DNA of 13,645 bases from NCBI GenBank assembly GCA_001839685.1, contig MLAK01000017.1, positions 1-13,645 on the forward strand, read 5' to 3'. Source of the DNA: Tritrichomonas foetus (taxonomy: Eukaryota > Parabasalia > Tritrichomonadida > Tritrichomonadidae). The notes under the pieces were generated by a model. The model worked only from the letters and a program-made list of their open reading frames with translations, ran no database searches and had not been told where the DNA came from. Positions 7,401-13,645 of the stretch are shown here, one piece after another. The first letter of the stretch is position 1. Each line of letters opens with the position of its first letter. Position numbers and translations under genes: made by a program.

Positions 7401-9034
7401 TTACCGATACTGATTCTAATTTTAGTGAATCCCTTTCGAAGACCGACTAAATCTTTGCTGATGATTGTTTCATCTTCGATTTCGACTTTATTAGGCATTA
7501 CATAATCGAAGAATTTAACTTTTCCTTTATCAGTGATTGTAGTGGCATGGAATGTGTATTGAACTTTATCATTGACATATAACTCATTTTGGATAACACT
7601 GAATTCTAAGTTTGTTAACTCTTGAATGACAACCTTCAGCTTAGTTTTATAACCAGGAAGTTTGAGATCTTCAACTTTTATTTTAGTTTTTCCAATTTTA
7701 TGTGTAATGATTCTATTGTCTTTTGTTAAAGTGATAATAGATGGATCTTCAACAGTATATTTGAAGTATCCTGAACCGAAGAAAACTTTTACAGGGTATC
7801 CATCATGATTAATTGGAATTCTAATCTTTTTGATCTTTTTCTCACCAATTTGAGGCTTCTTGCAAGTATGAACAAGGGAAGTTGCTTGGAAGTTACAATC
7901 AGAAAGGGTAGCAACAACGTTGTGATCACCAAGTACGGTATAATCATCACCTGACAGAACCCATGGAAGATTTTCTGGAACGTCAATTGGCATATTATTG
8001 TGATAGTACAGTTCTATTGTTGACACGTCTGGTTCATAAGGTCCTGGGAAGTCTTTTTCTGGCTTTTCAGGTTTAATCTTTATCCATTGCTCAGGCCATT
8101 TTGCTGTGGTTGGATATGTAACACGAATAACAGCATGTGCTTCACTTAAAATCATGACTTCATCACGTGCAGTAATGTCAGCAAGACCTGGTTTATGTGT
8201 TTCAACAAAGCCTAATTGATTAACGCTTGCTATTTCATTTTTAGAACTTCTTAAGACAAAATTTCCATCTCCGAGCGTGATTCTTTTGTCTTCTGAATCG
8301 AAAACAGGCCGGTTTGATTCATCAATTTTCGCCTGATACAATTTAAGTTGTGCTGTAGCACCAGGGTAAAGACAATAGAAGGCAGGATGGAAGATAATTG
8401 GATTCACAAATTGGAGTGGTCTTTCGGCCGGTGGCACATCACGATCAACTAATTTGGCCTTTAAAATCACTTTTGAAACTTCAGTTGGATGAATAATAAT
8501 GGTGCTATTTGGAAGAGAGCTTGATTCTGTCTTGAATGGGCTTGATGCGACATCGACCATGGTGAATGGTGTTCCTGGCTCTTTTGAATCAGGCGACCAT
8601 TCAACGTCAACTCCGTCAAGTGAACTGAAGTATAATCCGGCTGAATTGTAGGCGAATAATTTGAACATACAATATGATTTGACGTATAAAACATCCAAAA
8701 TTGATCTAATTTCAATACGATCGACTTTATCAACGTAAACTGGAATTGATAGAATTTCATCGTGCCATCTTGCAATTAAAATAGTGGCGGCCATATTCGG
8801 ACCAGTATGCTCGACTACGATTTTAACAATGGTTTGGGATCCGACTGTTTTAGTGTATTCGATGGTGGCGATTTCTGGATTTACGATTTCAAATTCAACA
8901 TTGGGATTTGATGCTGTCTGAATGCAAAATGGTTTACTACTGGAACCTTCGTTTCGGAAAGGAAGACGAATTTGACATTCGTCCATCTTTAATTTGGAAC
9001 TAATAATGAGAGGAAGAAGGAAGAAAGTCAACAT
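4415..9034 (-). CDS. gp210/Nup210-like nuclear pore membrane glycoprotein
   Basis: An intact 1539-residue type I membrane protein. Residues 1-13 (MLTFFLLPLIISS) are a likely signal peptide. A long lumenal region of repeated Ig-like beta domains follows. Early blocks match the gp210 pattern: NPEIATIEY at 52-60, FSSLDGVDVEW at 136-146, and the NPIIFHPAFYCLYPGA block near 211-226. A clear BIG2-type domain lies at about 930-1000 (MFVGDREPLKV ... SNDTSVVDVG ... VVALSPGNATVIATI). One membrane helix is at about 1507-1526, leaving a 13-residue tail, which is the gp210 topology with nearly all of the protein in the perinuclear space. Animal gp210 is nearer 1,900 residues, so this is a shorter version. 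Known role of the family: ring of pore membrane proteins anchoring the nuclear pore complex. N-glycosylation sites (N-x-S/T) are frequent. The stop codon overlaps a TAAA signal (4417-4414), as is usual in trichomonads. An alternative is another BIG2-rich surface protein, but block order and topology favour gp210. Confidence 0.85.
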   Translation of the reverse strand: MLTFFLLPLIISSKLKMDECQIRLPFRNEGSSSKPFCIQTASNPNVEFEIVNPEIATIEYTKTVGSQTIVKIVVEHTGPNMAATILIARWHDEILSIPVYVDKVDRIEIRSILDVLYVKSYCMFKLFAYNSAGLYFSSLDGVDVEWSPDSKEPGTPFTMVDVASSPFKTESSSLPNSTIIIHPTEVSKVILKAKLVDRDVPPAERPLQFVNPIIFHPAFYCLYPGATAQLKLYQAKIDESNRPVFDSEDKRITLGDGNFVLRSSKNEIASVNQLGFVETHKPGLADITARDEVMILSEAHAVIRVTYPTTAKWPEQWIKIKPEKPEKDFPGPYEPDVSTIELYYHNNMPIDVPENLPWVLSGDDYTVLGDHNVVATLSDCNFQATSLVHTCKKPQIGEKKIKKIRIPINHDGYPVKVFFGSGYFKYTVEDPSIITLTKDNRIITHKIGKTKIKVEDLKLPGYKTKLKVVIQELTNLEFSVIQNELYVNDKVQYTFHATTITDKGKVKFFDYVMPNKVEIEDETIISKDLVGLRKGFTKIRISIGNVCSQFVTMNVFNHITVQSVIHGTSHKWLDLKRAGGPVVWPQGSQRNELVCGNLNPKLNDTNLAMMLYDGYDGECTLTVQNDPSDENPNPIKAEIQFNVVSTAIAEIGLFVTDAKSANREECHFVESRITNLNQYPPHEVRIPVNHTLNTKLYAFSKDGKNLGEFNSHSIHYDVVTDSGEHLDFDGKTIVTEGLTITVTEPTLPEFKLRVNAIPPHYISQEDEQIVLYHKNPNAHVVDVKEGSGLFTLKGVAANIEGRTLSISPSSDIFRTVSIYDKCIPENILHVNVTTERIDSLLIEGPDYAVVGQHLTFTTTLFGPSHMKISSHSTDMIQWTSAPSDLQKVKDNIWEIVATKPGRLEIDIAADDIHSSHSVTVFDKMSFPKPYITMFVGDREPLKVIGGPETGIVFTSNDTSVVDVGNNKEVVALSPGNATVIATIPEHPEMGSTDLHIRVINVAKLVLEQSIDKMYVGSYVHLQPFYITDMGKIPPPEVSWTVSGNDQWEKLYDNSLMIQGDKEGMVTVTATTPHKLSESKNLYFDYLLRVTTPQDLNLPVGSSYKIEIENSLPVHYNVIPLEGKQGAKIDENGLLTVTEEGKYIVIVQYNKQWTAVHVTVSVPPKLYLQSLASSTVRPHLLDPRGQEYTAKNDIALDYNVTFEQTLENESVIFSVPTSITDPVYAKCEAHNKYFTVDHTARLFPRVLIHPQSPVLMKGASVQFICYSKNSEWQSLNDRVVSLNADGVASALKQGKTNIQCSSDVKTSVTVVELETISLQDEDSFNYRIVPHISGGLDPSTLTYPSDITYRCEWDAKECGRAVLDKTANSTIYCRLELFKKRLCPIHSTLKVECDSVVANTHLEKSVDVKLNTDTFGISSTLIKYINNKKPFVEIPIKPSYDEVSVEADPGLNVSISANNVVKIEATTVFKDQGDVVLEHKVTGERVRITIIRDSFNLSKLFGNVNMKLFGLCAALFLALLMYVTYQIGRGGLLIPVSPTR

Positions 9035-9061
9035 TTAAATCGGGAAATTGCAAGATTTGAA

Positions 9062-9066
9062 TATGA
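9062..9066 (-). promoter_or_regulatory. Inr-like motif of the pore-protein gene
   Basis: TCATA on the minus strand fits TCA-Y-W and would start transcription at 9064, 30 bases before the ATG at 9034, somewhat longer than the usual trichomonad leader. Another TCAAAT lies nearer the start. The assignment is weak. Confidence 0.3.
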
Positions 9067-9611
9067 CTTTTTTATTCGTGTTTTATCAATTTGTTGAAAG
9101 ACTATAAAATGTAAAGGTGAATTTCTATTTGATCGACCGTTTATTTCTCAAAAAGTTTTGTGAAAGAGGATTCTTTGATTACACTTTGTGAATTACAATT
9201 GAATGCGATTTAAAATATTTATGTGTGTGAATTCAAATGTAATGATATAAAATCAGCAAATTCACTCAATTTTGAAAAAGGACAAATCAGATGAGTTGAT
9301 CTAAAACATGAATAGAAATTATTGCCTAAAATCTTGATTATGGAATCCAGTTGTATGTACAATTATATTACAGATGTACATGGATTCAAAATACAAAGCG
9401 AGGACTGTAACGCTAGATAGACACTCCAGAACATCAACTCATAAGAAATATTTTTGATGATATTGATCGACCTGTTTTATTGAATAGTATATACATCTTT
9501 TGAGAATATTTATTCTTTATAATTCATGATTCTACATTATGATGAAACATTGATCATGATGATTTCTATCCAGATAATTCGAAATCCACACATATAAATA
9601 TATTTATTTTA

Positions 9612-10193
9612 AAAAGCCACTCAAATAAGTATGAAATGAGTTTTCATTTTGAAAATTTGAATTGCAAAAAAAAAAAAAAATCCAATTTCTGAATCTCTTT
9701 TTGTATATAGTAATATGTTTACGGACGACTTTGATAAATTTTTACAACTGTTTTCAAAATCGATAATAAGCTCTTAAGATAACTCTGATGAGAAATTCGG
9801 CACCTCGATTTGAATGGCGCGACTTTTTGAATGATGTAACGTAGTCAAAAAGATACATTCAAAAGTTGAAGGTCAAGTATGTACTGAAAAAGTTAAAAAC
9901 ATAACTCAGAAAAAGTTAATAAACAGGGAATACAAGAAAAAAAATAGAATCGGATCAATGCGAAATAATATTTCATATTTAGTTTGTTTTTCAGTTGAAA
10001 AAGGTATAGAAGCTTTCAATTTAGTCATGAGAACTCGAATTTGAAATGGAGTGTTGTATAGATATAATCGAAAACTGCAAGAATTTTAGCTTGCAATGAT
10101 GCAATACATGCTGCATTTCGTACTAGACATATTCATAACAACATTGATATCTAATTGATATTTCTAGTATGTTTCAAAAGCCACTCAAACAAG
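9612..10193 (+). repeat. Direct repeat pair, 18 bases, 564 apart
   Basis: AAAAGCCACTCAAATAAG at 9612-9629 and AAAAGCCACTCAAACAAG at 10176-10193 differ at one base. Both are followed within about 20 bases by TTTTCAT. They lie on either side of part of the upstream spacer of the gene at 10432. Whether they are factor-binding sites or the remains of a small duplication cannot be told. Confidence 0.55.
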
Positions 10194-10286
10194 GAATTTT
10201 CATGAAGTTATGGCGCCAAAGATATTTTTTAGTTCACATATTTGACATCCGAAACTTTTTCTATGTTCATGAAAAAGTCGCACCAT
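9814..10286. repeat. Inverted repeat pair around ATGG(C/T)GCGACTTTTT
   Basis: ATGGCGCGACTTTTTGAATGA (9814-9834, one base over twenty) is matched on the opposite strand by 10286-10267, which reads ATGGTGCGACTTTTTCATGA. They agree over almost the whole length and stand out as GC-containing words in AT-rich spacer. The span is about 470 bases. They could be the ends of a small inverted-repeat element or a paired regulatory motif. No flanking target duplication was found. Confidence 0.5.
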
Positions 10287-10431
10287 GTAAATAATTTTAC
10301 GATTCGCCTAGAAATTTTCAGAATACTAGGCTCGATAAGAATTCAAAATTTTCATAAAACAATTGTAAAATATGATGGTTATGGTGAAAAAAATTAACCC
10401 AAAATAAAGATTCAATTCATCAAATTTAAAA

Positions 10432-10893
10432 ATGGATCTTGATACGCTCACAATCGATGAACTTGAGAAACGCATTAACGAAATCGACAGCCGCATATCA
10501 GATTTAAGGTTAATTCTAAAGAAGAATCAAAGAACGCACCAATCGACCGGCGATAATTGTTCCGTCACCAATCAAAGACAACAGAGTGACCAAAATTCTC
10601 CTTTTTCTTTTCTTTCGCAACCACCACCACCGTCTCTGCCATCAATCTTAAAGAAAAAATCTGGGATAGAAATTATTTCTTATTCGCTTGGACACGATCA
10701 TCAAACTAACGATCTTTCTGATTCAGCCGATTACAGTGGTTCCGAAGACCATCCTATTCAGTCAAGAGGGCACCAATCACATTTGTTGGGCAATTTCAAT
10801 GATTTAGTTCTTTCCCACAATAAAGCAGTTCAAAATGCCAAATTTGGAACTGTTGAAAGAATTAGCAATTTGAATGATTTTTTCGCTTGTTAG
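10432..10893 (+). CDS. Small protein of unknown function (153 residues)
   Basis: I do not recognise this protein. Residues 1-32 form a regular amphipathic helix (TIDELEKRINEIDSRISDL), probably a short coiled coil. Residues 33-60 are Gln/Asn/Ser-rich and likely disordered. A proline run with a basic patch, PPPPSLPSILKKK, spans 64-76. An acidic/Ser/His stretch follows at 85-115, then a more ordered C-terminal end (NFNDLVLSHNKAVQNAKFGT). There is no signal peptide or membrane helix, so it is probably cytosolic or nuclear. More balanced codon use than the spacer and a continuous frame support a real gene. The stop TAG is followed by a TAAA at 10902-10905. No good Inr-like motif was found; TCATC and TCAATT words lie 10-20 bases before the ATG. 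The layout (coil, proline motif, disordered tail) would suit an adaptor or regulatory subunit, but that is only a guess. Confidence 0.65.
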   Translation: MDLDTLTIDELEKRINEIDSRISDLRLILKKNQRTHQSTGDNCSVTNQRQQSDQNSPFSFLSQPPPPSLPSILKKKSGIEIISYSLGHDHQTNDLSDSADYSGSEDHPIQSRGHQSHLLGNFNDLVLSHNKAVQNAKFGTVERISNLNDFFAC

Positions 10894-10900
10894 AATTTTA

Positions 10901-11168
10901 TTAAAACGAAAATTTATTTCCTTTTTCATCATCAGAGAAATTCTTTTTCAGAAAATAACGCATATATTTAGATTTAAATTGTGCATGATGTATTAAGGTG
11001 CTCCTGGCTGACCTTTGTCTCTCTTTTATCGATGATGAGATGGTTTTGCCATCACGTTTTCATTTTGTCTATCACTTCATTTTTTTTGAAACTCAGCAAG
11101 TCAACATCATCATTAAAAGTATTCATTTATAATTTGAAACATTTCTACAGGTGATCGACAGCCTGGAA
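10901..11168 (-). pseudogene. Decayed small coding sequence, unknown family
   Basis: The minus strand reads ATG at 11168, MALIPGCRSPVEMFQIINEY, then a stop. One frame over, NDDVDLLSFKKNEVIDKMKT continues, and after a second frame change near 11056 the text runs open for 51 codons (RDGKTISSSIKERQRSARST ... KKNFSDDEKGNKFSF) to a stop at 10901-10903. Three collinear protein-like pieces with abutting ends argue for a gene of roughly 95 residues (or the tail of a longer one) killed by two frameshifts. It ends 7 bases beyond the stop of the gene at 10432, tail to tail, and begins 12 bases from the edge of the duplicated block. Family not recognised. Confidence 0.4.
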
Positions 11169-11303
11169 TTAAAGCCATAGATTAAGTCACAAAATTCTGT
11201 TTCTTTCATCTTCTGATTCACAATTAGATTTTTTCTATTTCACTGAAAAAGTGAAATTGAATATTGAATAGTTTATTCACACAATTTTTCTACATAAAAA
11301 GTG

Positions 11304-11309
11304 AAAAAA
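11304..11309 (-). terminator. Pol III terminator (T6) of tRNA copy 2
   Basis: Six T on the tRNA strand, starting three bases after the predicted 3' end of the tRNA, as in copy 1. Confidence 0.65.
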
Positions 11310-11311
11310 GA

Positions 11312-11508
11312 AGGCGATTGCAGGATTCGAACCTGCGGGTTCCAGATGCCTCTGGAAATTTTCAGTTCTATTTCACAAACTATCATTGCATTCATTTCAA
11401 TTTTTCTTTTTTTTTTCTTTTCTTTATTCTTTTTACCTTTTTTATTTTCAAAGATAAATTATTTATTTACTTTTAAACTGAAGCCTTAAACCACTCGGCC
11501 AAATCACC
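11312..11508 (-). tRNA. Class II tRNA, probably Leu(UAA), with a ~105-nt intron (copy 2)
   Basis: Same structure as the copy at 3016-3209. The exon parts differ at one base only, in the variable region before the T arm (GGAACCC here, GGAACTC there). Exon 1 is about 11508-11472, intron 11471-11367, exon 2 11366-11312. The intron has an extra ATTT and one fewer T than copy 1, so the exons are more conserved than the intron, fitting two functional or recently functional genes. It is transcribed away from the ankyrin gene, with about 95 bases between tRNA start and the ankyrin ATG. The caveats about anticodon register, long variable arm and U73 given for copy 1 apply. Confidence 0.7.
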
Positions 11509-11589
11509 TTCTGAGAGATTCTTTCAATATTCATACTTCTTCTTGAAAAATGCTTTCCCGATAACTTTTTGAGAATATAAATAATCAGA

Positions 11590-11594
11590 TCATA
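11590..11594 (+). promoter_or_regulatory. Inr-like motif of the ankyrin gene, inside a 12-base palindrome
   Basis: TCATA fits TCA-Y-W and would place the start site at 11592, 13 bases before the ATG, a typical trichomonad leader. It is embedded in the perfect palindrome GATCATATGATC (11588-11599), which could additionally bind a dimeric regulator. Confidence 0.5.
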
Positions 11595-11604
11595 TGATCA
11601 AATA

Positions 11605-13209
11605 ATGAAGGAAATTGAAGAAATCCTCCCACCAGAAATATTGTCATTAGCTACAATAATAATCGATCTTCAACAGCTTCTCATAAATGTTTCATCTTCA
11701 AATGTTGCTCAAGTCGCCCAATCTATATTTGAATCGGACTTTTTTAAAGACGATTCTTCTATTTGTCGCTTTGTTGAGCATTTTATAGAAGCTTCAGATT
11801 ATCGACCATCAAAAATTCACCTTTTGTGTCAAGTTCTGATCGAACTTTTAAATCTATTTAATTCTGAAACAATCAAAACAAAACTCACAAATGAGCTCCT
11901 AAAACAATTTTTAGCATCTGTGTCAAGTCCATCACCTTTCCCAAATGAGTCATCTCGTCCATTCTTTCTATATCAATGTTTTAAATATGAAATTTTCACA
12001 AAAGACGAAATAATTGATGCTTTAAATGATTTTGTTGATAATTATATTTGGTTTGTCACTCCTTCTGCATGGCTTGTTGCATATTTTATCGATATTGTCC
12101 CTCAATCGCTCATAGAGAAAGTTATGAAGAAGTTTTCGAGTGACACAGAAAAAATATTTTTAATTTTTTATTTCAATTATTTTACCTCAGATAATAAAAA
12201 CACAGATTTGGAAATGAGTAGGAATTTGAATAAACTAAAATATATTTTTATGAATGAAATAGATGAACAAACATATGTTCCTCATCGTCAGGATAATTTG
12301 AAAAATATTATTAGAAATGATGATATTAATGAATTTCAAAATTATTTATCTTCAACCAATTTTGATTTGAATGAAAAATTAGATCCATCAATATTTGAAG
12401 AAAATTGGCTAGTTCAATTTTTTCCAACTTTAATTTGTTATGCCGCTTATTTTGGATCAGTTAAAATCTTTAAATATTTATTATTAAATCATGCTGATAC
12501 TCAAATCAGAGATTCACAAGATCATACATTATCTCATTTTGCTGTAGCCGGTGGAAATATTGAAATCATTCGTCTTGTTGAACAAAATGATTGTGATTTT
12601 TCAAGAACAATTGAAATAATATCTCGATTTAATCGACCCGAAATTTTCGAATGGTTGCATGAAACTAAATTTTCTGAATTTTCAAATGATGTTTTAATCC
12701 AATCATGTTATTGCGGTAATATCGAAACTGTTTTAAAATGCATTGAGGCAGAATGTCCTATAAATGCGATAACATCACCTTTTTATCCTCAAACACCTTT
12801 GTTGAAAGCTGCAGAAAATGGAAAGAAAGATGTATTGTTAATTTTACTGAGTATTAAAAATATCAACCCAAATTTCTCTTGTCTTGGTGAAAGTCCACTA
12901 ATATTTGCAGCAAGAAATGGAAGGACTGAGTGTGTTCGTGTTCTTTGTGAATCTGGGAAAATTGATATAAATTATGTTGGGCCAAAAGGAACAGCTCTTC
13001 ATTATGCAGTTCAACATTGCCAAATAGATGTTATTAAAGTTTTGATTCAACAAAAAAATATAAATATTAACACTAAAAATTATTCCGATAAGACTGCTTT
13101 ACAAATCGCACAAAAGATGGGAGCAACAAAGATTATCCATTTAATTCAACCACATGATTCATTTTTTACCAAAGTGACTAATCAAATCCAGAATTGGTGG
13201 AGATCATGA
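11605..13209 (+). CDS. Ankyrin-repeat protein of the large trichomonad family
   Basis: An intact 534-residue protein. Residues 1 to about 230 are a helical, Leu/Phe-rich region without repeats, of the kind found at the start of many trichomonad ankyrin proteins. A linker (NIIRNDDINEFQNYL, DPSIFEENW) leads into ankyrin repeats: about 273-303 (LICYAAYFGSVKIFKYLLLN), 304-336 (HFAVAGGNIEIIRLVEQN), a worn unit to 359, 360-392 (LIQSCYCGNIETVLKCIE), 395-427 (TPLLKAAENGKKDVLLILL), 428-460 (SPLIFAARNGRTECVRVL) and 461-493 (GTALHYAVQHCQIDVIKVLI), with a half repeat to about 510. The tail ends NQIQNWWRS. There is no signal peptide or membrane helix, so it is probably a cytosolic scaffold; the partner is unknown. 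ATG at 11605 is chosen because the Inr-like motif lies 13 bases upstream. A TAAA follows the stop at 13235-13238. Its first 32 codons are duplicated at 3306. Confidence 0.88.
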   Translation: MKEIEEILPPEILSLATIIIDLQQLLINVSSSNVAQVAQSIFESDFFKDDSSICRFVEHFIEASDYRPSKIHLLCQVLIELLNLFNSETIKTKLTNELLKQFLASVSSPSPFPNESSRPFFLYQCFKYEIFTKDEIIDALNDFVDNYIWFVTPSAWLVAYFIDIVPQSLIEKVMKKFSSDTEKIFLIFYFNYFTSDNKNTDLEMSRNLNKLKYIFMNEIDEQTYVPHRQDNLKNIIRNDDINEFQNYLSSTNFDLNEKLDPSIFEENWLVQFFPTLICYAAYFGSVKIFKYLLLNHADTQIRDSQDHTLSHFAVAGGNIEIIRLVEQNDCDFSRTIEIISRFNRPEIFEWLHETKFSEFSNDVLIQSCYCGNIETVLKCIEAECPINAITSPFYPQTPLLKAAENGKKDVLLILLSIKNINPNFSCLGESPLIFAARNGRTECVRVLCESGKIDINYVGPKGTALHYAVQHCQIDVIKVLIQQKNININTKNYSDKTALQIAQKMGATKIIHLIQPHDSFFTKVTNQIQNWWRS

Positions 13210-13363
13210 AGCAATTTTTAATGATCAACATTATTAAAGGTTAATTAGTATGAATATTTCTTCTGACATTTAAGTTACATAAAATTTTTGTGTCATATGT
13301 GTGAATAAACCATTTTCTCCTTTATTTTTATCTATATGTAACCTCAAAATTCATTGTAGCAAA

Positions 13364-13645
13364 CTAGAAATAAAGAAATCTTTTTGCGAGATCAAAATTG
13401 TAAATCATTTTTTTGGCAGCATCATTGGTTAATACAATATTAAAATCATTCCTCTTTTTTGAGCTGAATAAATTTATAAATATTGTCGACAAATATCTCA
13501 AAATGAAATAATGTTTAAATTAATATTTCCACACGAAGCTTTTCCCATGTCAGTCACACCATACTCAGAAATTATTTCATTCACACTTTCACAGAGTTCC
13601 AGTAGACCTATAAGTTGTGATAAGTTGCAGCTTCGCTTCAACTTA
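13364..13645 (-). pseudogene. Decayed coding sequence running off the right edge, unknown family
   Basis: From the window edge the minus strand is open for 48 codons (CNLSQLIGLLELCESVNEI ... GKASCGNINLNIISF) to a stop at 13498. One frame over, EIFVDNIYKFIQLKKEE overlaps and continues. In the third frame, NDFNIVLTNDAAKKMIYNF then DLAKRFLYF runs to a stop at 13364. The pieces are collinear and protein-like, suggesting the C-terminal ~95 residues of a gene broken by two frameshifts. It is tail to tail with the ankyrin gene. No family recognised. The part beyond the window is needed to identify it. Confidence 0.4.

Larger units (their letters stand above)
9067..10431. other. 1.4-kb intergenic region without a supported gene
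   Basis: AT-rich spacer between the divergent pore-protein gene and the small gene at 10432. No open frame longer than about 20-30 codons looks coding. It holds an imperfect hairpin (GAATCCA at 9343-9349 facing TGGATTC at 9381-9387), a run of 15 A (9666-9680), a near-identical 18-base direct repeat and a ~20-base inverted repeat, listed separately. A TTTGGCGC-like sequence lies at 10212-10219 on the minus strand. Confidence 0.6.
11180..11700. repeat. Duplicated block, copy 2: tRNA gene plus head of the intact ankyrin gene
   Basis: Partner of 2870-3401. It carries the same divergent pair, the tRNA on the minus strand and the ankyrin gene promoter and start on the plus strand, but here the ankyrin gene continues intact. 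This copy is therefore the source or the closer relative of the source. Length differs by 11 bases, mostly from the looser first ~95 bases and from an added ATTT and one fewer T in the tRNA intron. Confidence 0.95.

Noticed and set aside
9666..9680. Run of 15 A as a sign of retrotransposed sequence
   Set aside because: There is no coding remnant before it and no target duplication around it. A-runs are common in this AT-rich spacer.
10212..10219. TTTGGCGC word resembling an E2F-type binding site, on the minus strand
   Set aside because: A single short match 210 bases from the gene start. It is expected by chance often enough and has no supporting second site.
1..13645. CRISPR array, prokaryotic operon, phage or Maverick-type virus-like element
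   Set aside because: No spaced repeats, ribosome binding sites, integrase, polymerase, capsid or protease signatures were seen. The genes and signals are those of a eukaryotic nuclear genome.

Overview
The window looks like AT-rich nuclear DNA of a trichomonad (Parabasalia, Trichomonas or Tritrichomonas type). Four things point there: intronless protein genes; TCA-Y-W Inr-like motifs 6 to 30 bases before start codons; a TAAA signal overlapping or just following stop codons; and an ankyrin protein with the long helical N-terminal region and 'DPSIFE ... AAYFGSVKIFKYL' core that I recall from the very large trichomonad ankyrin families. The genus call is recognition from memory, not a search.

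Layout. 1-930: a degenerate ~13-base minisatellite (143-297), a hairpin (303-351) and AT-rich spacer. 930-1239: a small broken reading on the minus strand. 1523-2087: a Ras-like GTPase gene, minus strand, broken by one frameshift and lacking the nucleotide-binding motifs. 2208-4093: a badly decayed ankyrin-type gene on the minus strand, split by a 532-bp block (2870-3401). That block carries an intron-containing class II tRNA gene and the first 32 codons of a different ankyrin gene. 4415-9034: a large intact gene on the minus strand for a gp210/Nup210-like nuclear pore membrane glycoprotein. 9035-10431: spacer with short direct and inverted repeats. 10432-10893: a small intact gene of unknown function. 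10901-11168: a decayed reading on the minus strand. 11180-11700: second copy of the block, again with the tRNA gene, leading here into an intact ankyrin-repeat gene (11605-13209). 13364-13645: another decayed reading on the minus strand, running off the window.

There is no operon-like arrangement. The three intact protein genes look independent: a structural nuclear pore protein, an ankyrin scaffold protein and an unknown small protein. The main story is genome turnover. A segment holding a divergent tRNA / ankyrin-gene head was duplicated into an older, dying ankyrin gene, and several neighbouring coding sequences are being lost by frameshift. I see no convincing new defence, mobile or biosynthetic system. 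The items most worth checking are the tRNA with its ~100-nt intron, the Ras-like protein with its nucleotide-binding motifs replaced, and the duplicated block.
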